A stretch of DNA of 64,000 nt from Neospora caninum Liverpool (taxonomy: Eukaryota; Apicomplexa; Conoidasida; Eucoccidiorida; Sarcocystidae): assembly GCF_000208865.1 (NCBI RefSeq), contig NC_018393.1, positions 992,001 through 1,056,000 of the forward strand, in the 5' to 3' direction. The position numbers were made by a program, and so were the translations under genes. The notes below the pieces were generated by a model. That model saw only the letters and a program-made list of their open reading frames with translations, searched no databases and was not told where the DNA came from. Within the stretch, counting starts at the first letter, position 1. Each line of letters opens with the position of its first letter. Shown piece by piece: positions 25,301-37,232 of this stretch.

Positions 25301-28300
25301 CATGAGTGAGGGAGTCGAGGGGGGTAGCAACAGGTGTCATGTCACCACGTGTTCACTTGTTGCTTCGACAAGCATGACGGAGTGCCAGTACAACACAAGA
25401 GCTGACGACTTCGGGGGGCCGTGGGGTGTAGGTCCGGAGGCGGGTCGGGATGATAGCCTCTGTCTTTTCACCCGCTCCGACATGCAGCCCAGTCCTCCTG
25501 TCGCTGGTAAGGCATCACACTTCAGAGAATGAAGCTCCGGAAATGATGGAAAGAGGAACGCCGGGTGTAGCATGTACCGGACGAGGCATTCTCAGCTTTC
25601 ATTTCGGTATGCGGCAGGCTGCCTGGAATCCCAGCAAGCTTCCGGGTCTTCCTGAGAGCAGGAACGGGGCAGGCGGCAACGTATATGAGTTGAACGACTT
25701 GGACTTGCCTTGAAGTCTTGTTGGTTTTTGCTCTTCTAACCGCTGGCTGCCTGGGAATGCAATGGTAGTTTTCAGTTGCCCGCATGTATTCGTCCCGCAA
25801 CCTGTTCTCTGACCTCGGAGGAATGGGTTTTCAGTCACGCGGTCCACAACGCGGGAAAGTATGGGAATTTTCTCCCACATGTTTCTGCAAAACACGCCAA
25901 TGTGGTAGTCGCACTGTGTCGTCCCTCGTAGTCACGTTGTCTGGCTTCACAAACTGTGTCTCGATAAGTGTCTATCCTTATCTAAACTCTAACGTACACC
26001 TCGCAGCTGCATTTTGGTCTCCAGACATCTCGTTAAAATGATACATATTCATATGCAACCATGCATAAGCATGTTTAACTTCAGACATTTTACGCTGGCG
26101 GTTGCGCGCATGGAGGTGTATAATAAACCGCGATAAATATCCGTACAGTGATGCAGACACAAGCAGGCAGTATATAAGAATATGCACAAGAAGCGAAAGG
26201 TGTGCATTCGAAAGAGCACACGTACAGAGCATAAGTTATGCGGGAAACGCTTTGTCGTATGGGGTGGTTGCAAGTGTTGGTACATGAGCCTGATATGGTT
26301 CGGGACTGCTTCATTTGTGTGGCTTGTTTTTTGCAGAACACCGGAAAAACAGCGCAGATAATAACTTGCAAGGTCCCCTGTCTCTGTGTGAGTCCGTTTG
26401 CTATCTGTTTAGCCTCTCCTTGATATGCCTGTGCGACACAGTCGTGCGATTCGTCTCCAGCCCGTTCAGGTGGCTGAATGCACGCATTATACCGTACGAC
26501 ACAGAACGCCCCGACGCAATCATTGACTTCATCCGGTCCATTCTCATGGACGAGGGACTCGAGGATGCATCCAAAGAGACGATCGCGCACCCGTCAAGTT
26601 CACGCCGCAGAAGACAGCAAAGTTCGAGGGGCGACAGCAGTAGCCTAGTGGAGATGCCAGTTGTGAATCTGGAGGTTTTTCGCGGCGGGGCCGTCAGCAC
26701 CTTCCTCAGGCGGGCGACGAACGGGACAGCCTACAGGTGCCTCATGGCAGGCCTCGATGTCGCGTCCCTTGGCTGTCTGGTTGTCGAGTGCATGTTGACC
26801 GGCAACTACGCGGCTCGGACGGTCTTTGGCGTGATCGAATGGGGTTTCGCCTTTGTTTTTCTCATTGAGGCTCTCCTGAGAATCGGCGCTTACGGGTGCA
26901 GTCGAGGGAGATGCGTTGCTTTGGATTCTGCGCCAACGCACGCTGCCTTCGTTGTGGCGCTCTTGTCTTGTATTTTACTCATCATCAACCAAGTCGCTTT
27001 TGTTGTTGAGCGGCCAGACCCCGCATACAGCTTTGTCTGGCAACTCCCATTGTTCCGAGTCGTCAAGGTCTTGAGGTCTTTTCGGTCGTTTCTCTTATTG
27101 TCTCGTGTACACATGCGAGGCGTGCGTCTCGTCGTTCGTTCCTTAGTCGCCTGCACAAGGAGTCTAGTGATACTCTCTGCTTTCCTGACGATTGTGTATA
27201 CAACGTTCGCGCTCATTTTCTCTCGAATCATGCGTGCCAACTACGTGCCTCCGGAGGATCCGAATGAAGTCGCGTACACCTTTCGGACTTTCTCGGATGC
27301 GTGGATAGGCGTATTTGTCCTGGCAACAAATGAAGGATGGCCTCTCGTGCTCGCCAGGGTGCTCGACCGCAGTCCAGCGCAAAGAGTGCCCCTGACTGTC
27401 CTTTTCTTCATCTTCATTTCCGCTGTCTCCATTTTCGCGGTGAAGATGTGTGTGGGCATTATCGTCGACGCTTCCCGTAGGAAGAAGGCCCGAATGGAAA
27501 TGGAAGGTAGCCTTTTGAGCGCGACTGTTCATAAGTGGATCGAAATTCAGGAGCTCCTCTTCAATTCGCCACTTCAGCATGGCGATACAATGCCAGATTT
27601 CGCCAACGCAGACAGTAAAAAGGTTGCGTTCCTGCGGAAGAGGCTTGCAGCTATTGTGACTAGCGAATGGTTCAGAACTGCAGTCGCACTTCACACCTGC
27701 ATTTGTTGTCTTCTGCTTTTCTTGTATGGCCCCTGGTATGACCTCACCCTTGGGCCGTACAGTCAGGCCAGGCGGGTCTATCTTCACATCGCCATTGCCA
27801 TTCTGTCTATCTTCTTCTTCCTCGAGATTGGTGTAAAGATTTTCGTACGCGGCCGGCTATTCTTTCGTGACACTTTAGACATCATGGATGCTATTATCTG
27901 CTGCCTTCTCATCGGAATTTTTGTCGTCGACATTGTTTGGTGGACATTGTGGCAAATGCCTCCGGAGCCGTTGACATTTTGGCTACTCAGTTTCCGTCTT
28001 TTCCGCGTAGCTCGCTTTCTCTACCGTCAGATGTCCTTCTTCCAGACGCTCTTTACCACCATCTGTCGTGTTATGAAGAGTTTTTTGAACGTCCTAGCCC
28101 TGCTGTGTCTTTCAATTTTCTTCTTTGCGATCTGGGGGGTCGTCCTCTTCAACGATGCCCCGGTCGAGAAATACTTTAACCGACACGTAAACTTCAAAGT
28201 ATTAACAAGAGCGATGATGGCCCTGATAGGCAGCTGCACCGGCGAGGACTGGCATATGATTCTTCAGCAGCTGCGAATGCACTACTCCGCAGCGGATCAA

Positions 28301-30082
28301 CGATTTCTCAGCTTCATTGTTATTGTTTTCTTCGTCTGCTTCATTGTCCTTGTTTTCTTTATCCTCATGGATCTCTTCACCGCGTCCGTTCTGGACGAGT
28401 ACATGGACACGGTAAAAGACGAGAATCTATGGAAGATCTCGCATCAACACCGGATCTTGATCGAACGGTGGAATCCGAAGAACGAGCCTGGCAAGAACTA
28501 CAAAAGTCTTGACGACATGGTTGCGTTGTTGAAAACTATTGATCACCCCCTGGGATTGAAGCACCGCTTTCCTCCTGGAGAGAAGACGGGAAAGATTCTC
28601 GCGTACATTGCGAAATATGGGCTTCCGATATATGACGGCTCTCGTGTTCATCTACGTGATGTGGTGCTCAACTGTGCAAAAAGAGCGTGCGAGTTCCACG
28701 CCATGAGCCACGGGGTCATGGATATGCAGGACGGCCAGGTGGAGCTGAACCCACATCTTATTAGCAGCTGGATAGGAAAATTCCCCGAACTTGCCCATAC
28801 CGCCGCCAATTACGATCTTCGTCACTACGTGGCAGCGGCGACGCTCCAGAACTGGTTCCGTAGACACCACGTGGTCATCAACGGGAAGCTGGCGAACCCA
28901 GAGTGGTGTGCGGCGCGGGTTGTATCTTTCCTCGCTGAGGCGCGAACGGCCAGGCTCCGCCGCCCAAGCGGACGAAACGTACACAGAGGAAGTCAGAGCG
29001 ACCGTCGCCAGAGCGGTGTCGTAAGAGGGCGGAACCGACGGGGTTCTCGGACAGATTCCACACCGGGAGGCTCGCTGCTGTTGACTTCCGCGTCCGGTGA
29101 AAGTCGTGAAGTTTTGTGTGCGGGGACTGACCAAGTTAGAATGAACTTGGCTGAACCAGCGTCAACTCGAGGAAGCGTTCCTGGATCGAGCTCCAGCAGC
29201 CCTCGAGAGAGCCTGCGGCGAGGATACGAACTGGATTTGGCACCTCGCGTTCTCTTCGAATCCTGCTTACTTGTGCCTGAGCGAGAGAGCACGAAACGAA
29301 CAGGTTCCAAGGAACGCAACAGCGTGAGCTCCACTAGTGGGGGCGACGGCTTTCTTTCCGCTACGCAGGGTCCGAACATTCTAGGAAAAGCCTCCGGCCC
29401 AAGCAGAACTGATCGTGCCTACAGAGACGGCGAAGCGCCAGAGCGCCGCCGCAGGCCCCAAATCTGTAGAAGCATCATCCGTGCGCCTGACGCACGAGAG
29501 CCGAGTATTGTGGATTTGAGAGTCTTGGGAGAAACCCAACGAAAAACTTGCCACCACGATTTCACGAGAGGCATTCAGAAGCACAACCAAACGAGACATT
29601 CTTTGACGGGGAGGTGCGCGCATTGTGATCCTGGGCAGCAAAGTGGGGCGTTAAATCGTGTTCCCAGCGTGACCGCCTTCCCAACGCAGACCCAACCGAG
29701 CGGAGGGGTGAAAGGGGTGAACGCCCCCCGAATCTCGTCGCCGTACATGCAGACACTTACTACTACAAAGGCTCACGCACGTAGTGACAGCCTACTCCAG
29801 GGAACTGGAGAGGCATCACACCCGGCAAATATAGCGAAGGCGTTCAAGGCAGATACAGAAACAGCTGCTACCCAGCAAGAAGAATTTCCATCTGCAACTC
29901 CCGTTTCTGGTGGGGCGTTCCGCTCATCACCAGAGAGCAAGCATGAAGGCGCGAAGACGGCGCACAGTCACACACGACGGAATCTGATTGCGGAGGAAGG
30001 GACGGGAAGTTGTTTACCAAATTTTATCTCTGATGGTAATTCTGGTGACGAGAAAGAGATGGCTGCAGGTTGGATTCCTTGA
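22374..30082 (+). CDS. Voltage-gated Ca2+ channel, four-repeat alpha1-like pore subunit
   Basis: Predicted plasma-membrane Ca2+ entry channel. Two exons, 22374..25506 and 26337..30082, join in phase 1 (GCTG|GTAAGG to TTTTGCAG|AA) and give 2292 aa. Four six-helix repeats are visible: I about residues 100-455, II 535-830, III 1170-1440 and IV 1480-1740. Each pore loop carries Glu at the filter position: E390 in TLEGW, E737 in TGENW, E1377 in TNEGW and E1681 in TGEDW. This EEEE ring is the Ca2+-selective pattern of Cav channels, whereas Nav channels have DEKA. S4 helices hold only about three to five Arg/Lys each, e.g. FRLFKLVRNF in II and FRLFRVARFLYR in IV. An IQ-like segment, LQNWFRRHH at residues 1881-1889, could bind calmodulin. 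Residues after about 1900 form a long Ser/Arg/Gly-rich, disordered tail. The intron falls in the II-III linker. The ATG at 22374 gives a hydrophilic N-terminus of normal length; an upstream exon cannot be excluded. A four-repeat channel gene is, as I recall, annotated near ROP18 in T. gondii. Confidence 0.92.
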
Positions 30083-33076
30083 GGTCCTACATTCCCAGAA
30101 TTCTCTTTTTCGGGACAGCGAGGGGTAAGGAAATTCTTGCTGAGATCCACTGTCGTTTGACGACAAAACCTGTGGCGCCATGTTGACGATGACCTTTGGC
30201 TTGGCCTCTTGAAACAAAGTTTCTTTATTTGTGATGACCCGCTGATACAACTTACTACTCACAAGTTGTTAAAGTCTGCAGCATGCCACAGAATGGCGGG
30301 AGGAACGTACAGGTGGGAACAGTACACTCCAACAATTGGACGTGCTGCGCTTGTCCGGGACAGAGATCAAGAGAATACCTTTCAGCCCGAAGTGAGAACC
30401 TCTGTGCGATTGGGGGAGGAAACAAGAGAAACTGGTTCACTGCGGGGAGCGATTAGAGCTTTGTTTCACCGCCGCGGCGGAGCTCTCCTACCTTCGGTCG
30501 CTCGCCAACTGCTTTCGAATGTAGACAAGTTGTATTAATTCACATTTCCCTCATCCGAGAGATACACTGTGCATCACTTATTACGTGCCAAGGTGTATCA
30601 GGGCTGAGTAGCGAACTCACGTCCATATATACCCACGCTTGGCGAACCGCCTTGCGTGTGCTGGGCCCCGCCAACTCGTTGCTTTGTTCCCTTTTCGAAT
30701 GCCCGTCGTTCAGGAACTTTTGCAAATGCTGAACATCATGCTGGAGACACCGTTCTTAGAGATGTCGGAGAAGGCACGGTTGTTGCTGGTTGCGCTGTGT
30801 CTTTACCGCAGACACCTGGGTAGAACAATATGAGGTATGTGGAGGGGTACGCAGGCACATGATCATACACAGTGAATGTAGGAGGGTGTTAAATTGCCTC
30901 CCAGGGATCTGCTCTTCTTGCCGCCCCGGGGTGCCTTTTTCATTTTCTTCATCTACAAAAGATGGGAACGACAGCCTTTCTTCATGAACAAATGATCACA
31001 TGTGGAAGAGCGTGTGGCAGGTAATTTATTGACCATAAACCGAAAGCGCCTCACGCACTCCTGATAGTGCTTCCGTGTAAAAAGGGAAGTGGGAAGCGTA
31101 TGAGTCCCACCGGGTGCAAAGTTCTCTGGAGCTTCGCTTCACTCCGCTTTCTTCTGGCAGCAACCGTTGGCCCCCAAAAGTGACAAGTGTGGATAACTTC
31201 TGTTCAAGGTGGTTTGCCAGTTTTCGAGCACAAGAGGCTTTCCGTGGTAGCGTTCACTGGGAACTCGTCACCACCAGGGAAAATACCAATCCATTTTGCA
31301 GGCACTCGACTTGCCGGAGGATACTGGTCCCTCTTCGTGGAGATCCGTAATCGCAGCCGGAGTTGACGAGCACGTCAGTCATTACCTCTCTCATCGGCCC
31401 ATGCGTCGTGTTGCGCCAGTGCGGCAGCCGCTACTGTCGCAGACGAACGCGAAATGTCGCTGTCCCGTTTCACACATTACTGCCGCTGCTGTTGTCGTCA
31501 CCAGGAGCTGTATGCTCCACTACAATCGCTCGCAGTCCCAATAATTCCTCTGGGGAATCTTTAGCGGGCACCCCCTCGCATCCCGCTCACTGAAGCTTTG
31601 CGTCCATTGAAGAGGAAAGGAACACGTAGAGAAACATAGGGTCTCGAAAAGGATTGGGTAAAAGAATGCGCTGATGCTCTTGCCTGCTTGTGCGAACAAC
31701 CGACGACCCGAAAGCGTTTCACCTGGGTACCAGCAGCAACAACACGGGCACCAGCTTACTGAAGAGAGAAGCATCCATTCCCATTCTTCATCGGGCCGCC
31801 CTCCGCTTCCAGAGGAATCTCTGTTACTTCAGAACTCCCTGGGCAAAGACCTGGATGGACGGCCGCAGCCGCGATCGATGACGCGTCCTCGTAGCCGCTT
31901 TGATAACCGGGTAGGGTGATATTGAACGAAGCGTAGAACCACAAGCTCCTAAAATGCGGGAGGCACGACACGCAAGTCGGGATACACAGTGTCTCCAGTA
32001 CCGGTATGCAAGCATGCCGACTGTAGGACCTACGAGCATAAAGATTTTAGCTACACCATGCATTGCCATTATCGCATTATATACAGCTAGTGTTCTGTAC
32101 AAATGGCCCGCGATCCAGAACTGTATAACTCAAATCGAATAAACGGAGACATTATAGTAACTAGGATACTGAAAACGACTCCAGTTATGAGGTAGAGACA
32201 ACCAAGTTCTTTATGATTGCTATAGTCGCACATACCGACTACCACCAGTGACCGCGTGAGGGCCTAGTCCTCTCTCAATCACTCGCTAAGAAAACTTTGC
32301 TAGTCATATTGGCATATCACTTTGAGCGACAAGTACGGGGTATGACCCAACAGTGGCCAAGTACTATTTCCGTGCGGTACAACGTGCCACTCTGTGTTTC
32401 GCACATGACTTTTTGAGGCTGGTTCCTTTCGGGGAAACGCCTGATCTGGGCGTTGTGCACTCAGCGCTGTCCCACGACAGACGCCCCATTATATTCAAGT
32501 CGGCTCTCCCGCGACGTGTTGGTGGAGGTCGGAGCAACACGATCCATGTATGTACAAAATGTGTATCAGGGGCAGCACTGCTCTGGGAGCGCAGCACAGT
32601 TTTGATCGAAGAGTTTCATTACCGTTTCATGCTCATGCTTGAACGGATACAGTACCTCACGGAAGACAGCCAAGTTACCTGCTGCGTACCAGTTCGCCAC
32701 CTTAGATTAAAACATATGCACCTGCTGTGCTCATGATCAAGTCATGGGAAATGTCCAGCCTACAGATATCTACACCAGAAACCGTAGCTGAATGTGAAGA
32801 CGACATCAATGGGGATCTGCCACCAAACTGTCCCGTCTCAAAGCTTCCTCTATGCTCTAGTGGATTATACCAAATGGACAAACGGGAAGAAGCGTCACAA
32901 GGGTACACACGAGCATACAGTGGTTGGATCAAGGGATCTCGTGTTCTTGTCTTTCTTCGCTATATGATGCATACTGCTCCGGCGTGGCAGTAGTGCCATC
33001 CGCTGGGAGACGTTCGGACGGCGGCAGGGTGAGTGCCACGGTCCTCTAAGAAGAAGCCTGAAGACAGAATTTCACC
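30083..33076. other. Gene-poor region between the Ca2+ channel and the ROP18-like pseudogene
   Basis: About 3 kb of fairly AT-rich sequence. The first few hundred bases are likely the channel's 3' UTR. Short frames exist on both strands, none with an identifiable domain. A minus-strand frame at about 32102..31824 has a faint Cox1-like look but is too weak to call an inserted mitochondrial fragment. Confidence 0.5.
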
Positions 33077-34720
33077 TCAGCTCCTCTCGTCAGCTTGAGA
33101 ACTTTCCTTGTACGTAGCGACGGATTCCTGCTCTTCGTACGTGTGCACAGCACGTGTCACTTCTGCGTCCATCGTCATAAATTCTTTTGTACGTAAGGCT
33201 TGATGCGCAAGCAGCCGCTTGTTCGGGTCTCTAGTCAAGAATTTCCGGATGAGGTCTTGAACCAGCATAGGGGCAGACGGACACCCTCTGAGGTGTAAAT
33301 CATGCAGGATGCCGTCGGCTTCAGTTGGGACTTTGCGGCACCAAATATAGTACAGAGTTATACCGATTTGCCACGCGTCAACCGCGAATGTATGCAGGGC
33401 TCGTTTGTTGTACGTATCGTCCTCCGGGGGCTCGAAACCACTAGCACTCATCGGGGGTCCCATGACACCATTTTTTCTCATAGTGGCAAAGTCGCCCAGC
33501 AACACGCGACCGTCGTTGCGGATAAGAAAATTCGGCGGCTTGATATCCTTATGCACCATTCCCTGCGTTTAAAGGTTAACTCCCAGCAGGACGACTTGAC
33601 AGGAGAAGTAAAGTCGAACGATACGGGCAAAATCACTCTGGCTGCGCGCCTCATCTCCAAATAACCATTCGAGGACTTCGTCCATGTCAGTTGTTGCCCG
33701 AGGCATGACAAAAAAGTAGTTCGGTAACCACCTCAACCTCCTCAGAGTAGCCTTGGACTTCATGGTTGGCGGTGCTCCCTCGAGCGTCACAGCGTCAGTA
33801 GGAACCATAAATCCCCACCGTTCTTGGGCATCAAGCGCCGACCTCACTAGCGGAAATTGCCGGTAGCAGAACGCCTCTTCCCTCAACTGAACCATCGTTT
33901 CCTCTGAAGGCTCCTTTTCGAACAGGTGAACCTTTAGAGCCAGCTCCTCGTTCGTATCTGGGTCTTTAGCTTCAAATACAGAGGCGAATCCTCCAGATCC
34001 AAGTGGCTTACCTCTCACCAACGTCCTGGTGGTTCCGTCCCTATCCGAAATTACGTTCACGGGGGTGTCCTCAGGCCAGGAGGCGATATCCACCAGAGTT
34101 TCAGAGGCCAGTGCAGCATATCTAGTTACCTTTGCAGGGATTTTGGATCCTTCTGGCTTCTGCTCCAGTATTCGTCTACCGATGACGCATCCAAAGTCTG
34201 TGTTCTGAAAAGTGGGTGTAGATCCTTGGCCTCTCCACCAGTTTCGAATCCGGCTACCAGCCCGATGAAAGTAAGCCGGAATTTTGCGTCGGACAAATCC
34301 TCCTGGGGGACGCAGATGTTGGAGGAACCTGCGTCTTAAAGCCACACGCGGACTCCAGGGGACTGTGGATGCGGAGAGAGAGCCGCCAGTCGCTCTTCTC
34401 CAAGGCAGTCCGGCCCGAAACCTCTGGAGAAGAGTGGGCGGTAGGTCTGCGTCTAGTGAGTTTAAATCGCCTTCGGCTGGTCTCTCGAGAAATTATACGT
34501 CGTGCGTGGTTTCTCCGCGTCTCCTTGGAGACACCCGAGCGTGCCCAGCTGCGTCAGGCCACCGCTTGTCGTCATTGTGCTGTTGCGTACCGAAACCGAT
34601 TGTTCCTGTCGAATGTGACGTTGACGGGAAATGCGAGAACCCGGTCCCCCCCTGCGTTTCGCATAGCAGCAAGACAAGCGCAGCAGTCAACCGAACAAGA
34701 CACCCGGCTATCTCCAAGGT
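33077..34720 (-). pseudogene. ROP18: ROP18-like rhoptry kinase pseudogene
   Basis: On the minus strand one reading frame resembles coccidian ROP18, a rhoptry kinase secreted into the host cell that in T. gondii acts at the vacuole membrane. In order it shows a hydrophobic signal-like segment (about 34710-34650), an Arg-rich amphipathic-helix region (about 34420-34260) and a kinase domain. Kinase motifs are the Gly loop GSGGFASV (about 34000), the LALKVHLFEKEPSEE segment, a catalytic loop VHKDIKPPNF (33557-33528), and DAWQIGITLYYIW. Breaks, all in the same frame, are a TAA at 34495-34493 after the signal region and a TAA at 33571-33569, five codons upstream of the catalytic-loop VHKD. I find no in-frame ATG in about 170 bp before the signal segment. 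The DFG motif reads DFA (Ala codon 33487-33485). The frame ends at 33079-33077. No frameshift was seen between the stops. The state matches the reported pseudogene status of ROP18 in N. caninum. An intact or recoded gene is unlikely but could be tested with RNA reads. Confidence 0.9.
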
Positions 34721-37232
34721 AGGTCGAGCCTGGTGGTGAAACGGGTGCTCAAATTTTTGTCGAGAGCTTGCAAAAGCATTCTTTGCCTGGTAGAAGAAAA
34801 GATTTGCCGATAAAAATGGTGAGCTGTACCACCTGAATTCCTCTTTGTCTCTCTTATCGCCTTCACAAATGTTGGGACCTTGTATTTTTTTGGCGGTGGA
34901 GGGGGGGCATTCTTCGACTTGATTGCTGGCTGCTCTTTGGCAAGGGCGTCACATTGAACTCTTTTGCTCGAGGAGACACTGGAGTTGAGGGGGATGACGG
35001 GTGGTTTATAAGGCGCGTCTGGAAAAACGGACTGAGTGAAGAAGCTGCGGAAAGGACAGGATGCTTGGCTGTGTATGCTTGGTTGGTTGCTTTTTTGAGG
35101 CTTTTTTTTTTATGTGTGCCGGGTCAAAATAACAACCGGTGTTGTCAAGAAATGTATGGGGGCAGGCATTTGGAAGGGTCAGTTCGTGAGCCGTAGACAC
35201 TACACAGATCTCACCGGCAATATGTGTCTAGATGAGCTACGAACAGAGTACTGAACAGCACCATTTTTCGGTAATCGTACACTATGGGCTATTTTTTGTA
35301 CCTTACGCAGTGCAGCGCGCACCTGCCGCGAGTGTAAAAGGATATGGAATGAATCCGTGAGTAACTGCTGCTGCGAATGCATCGACATTCGTGAGAGCTG
35401 TTACCATGAGGTGTGACTGAAAATAGCCGCGGAGATACATTTCCGGTCACAGTTCACACCAGAATGTCTGTACTGGATATTTCCTTGCCACAAGCGTAAT
35501 GACGTGCTGCCCTTGCCGCCAAACGAGGAAGTGCTCAGCAGCAAGTGCCCACCTTGCGAAAGCGAAAGACGAGGTGTACACCATGCACGTGAAATGCAGG
35601 CAAGAGGATGCGACTTTCGCGTTAAACGCCAATGTGGCTACCGTATTGGCCGGATGCACAGACGTACAAGCGTCAGTGTATCTGCATTAGAGTAAAGTGT
35701 GTTATATTGTTTACTGAGCAGCTGTTTAAAAAACAGCTGAGTACTCGTCACCTTCTTAAGCTTAAGTCCTGTTTCCCTATGTTCCTCTCTGTTTCCGCAA
35801 TGTCACCTTGGCCATACCACGGGCGCTCACTATCTCGTGGATTGGCAGCCATGTACGAGGCACTAGGACATATTGGAAGACTATGCTTAAGAAGTGATGC
35901 GGCGTGACACCAACAGGAAAGAATGAGTCTAAAAGCTCGCCAGCTGCGCAGAAACAGGGGTGACATGTCCATCGTTCTGCGCCCATGCTGTAACAAAGAA
36001 CGAACATCAGTGTACTGAGCGCAATTGAGTCAGCGTGTGGCCTTATTCCTCACTGCCCTTACAAAGACCTGATGAATACAAACACTGCAAGGGCCGGGAG
36101 GAATGACATCACGCGTCTTGGTTTATCTGCGGCCAAGAAAGGGTCAATTTTGTATCTGCTGGCTGCACATATCTTTAGATTCTGGAGGACCCGAATGTTC
36201 TTTGTTACGAGGAAATGCGTTGTGTCTGTGGCATTCGTTCGCCCAACTTTTCTGGACAAGTGGACTCGTTGACATCTGATTGATTAACCTGCCTGGAAAG
36301 AACCGCGAATAGCCTGTGAACTGGCGAGGGACACGGGGTATAAAAGAACGATAAAACCACTTCACGGTGATACTTGGTTCCCGCTGGTTGCCACGGGATG
36401 TGCGCACACGGCGGCAGCTCCTCTCAGCCTACTTAAAACCAATCGGAGCATCCGATAAATGTTCGGGTACAGGAACAAAACCGGTACAGCAAGTAGACAT
36501 ACGGCAAGTTTCAGAAGAGGTGGTAACGTGGCGCCATTCACCTGCATCCAAAGAAGAAACGATTTCTGACTGGACCTGTGCGCTTGACGGCACGACAGGC
36601 GCCGAATCTCTTAGTCAACTCGATTCGCGAATTCACTGGAAAAAAGGAGGAACGTCTCAGGCACTTTCTGACGGGCCGAGTTCGTCAACCGCATTTTCAG
36701 TCAGTCGCAGACAGGAGCCCTAAATGCAAACGAAAGGGAGGAAAGGGAATGAATCTCGACTGGCGGGAGATACGAATCGAATGCCACAAAGACACCTGGG
36801 ACAGGAAACGAACACATCAGGGAAAAGAAAACGCAATGAGATAAACACAAAACTGGAAGGTACCGCTAGAATAGCGGAGACATCGGCTATACGAATACAG
36901 GTAAGGCCCCCTCAGACGTCCTTGAAGGAGAGAGCGAAACGGTGAGGATGGGCAGTTTGACACAGTGTGGGTGACGCGCTGCGAAGATCTCCCGCCGTTT
37001 CGTCCTGGTTCTCTTTTCCTGTGTTGTTTCTCTTCTGTCTCTTCAAAGCGCTGCTCTTAATTTGTTCTTTTGTCTTTTCCTTGTTCAGACAGCGGTACAG
37101 AGACACGGACGACCCCCCGGCTGCCGCCGTTTGGAGTATCGATGTTCTCCCGCATGCTCTAGTGCGGACGAGAAAACATTTCGGCTCGTATTTCCAACTC
37201 TCTCTCTTCTCTTTCTGCTTGTCCCGAGTTCT
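34721..37232. other. Gene-poor region between the ROP18 relic and CLPTM1
   Basis: About 2.5 kb. The first part is the upstream flank of the ROP18 pseudogene and may hold its decayed promoter. The last few hundred bases are probably the 3' UTR of CLPTM1. Small frames at 36367..36723 and 36072..36272 show no domain, and the first starts without ATG. No repeats or RNA genes were recognised. Confidence 0.5.

Noticed and set aside
31824..32102. Minus-strand frame faintly like mitochondrial Cox1 (HGVAKIFMLVGPTVG), a possible inserted mitochondrial fragment
   Set aside because: The match is a few residues only and no longer collinear block was seen; a nucleotide search against the mitochondrial genome would decide.
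33569..34345. Treating the two halves of the ROP18-like frame as separate intact small genes
   Set aside because: The right half begins at a GTG, not an ATG, and both halves are in one frame covering one kinase domain, so they are pieces of one broken gene.
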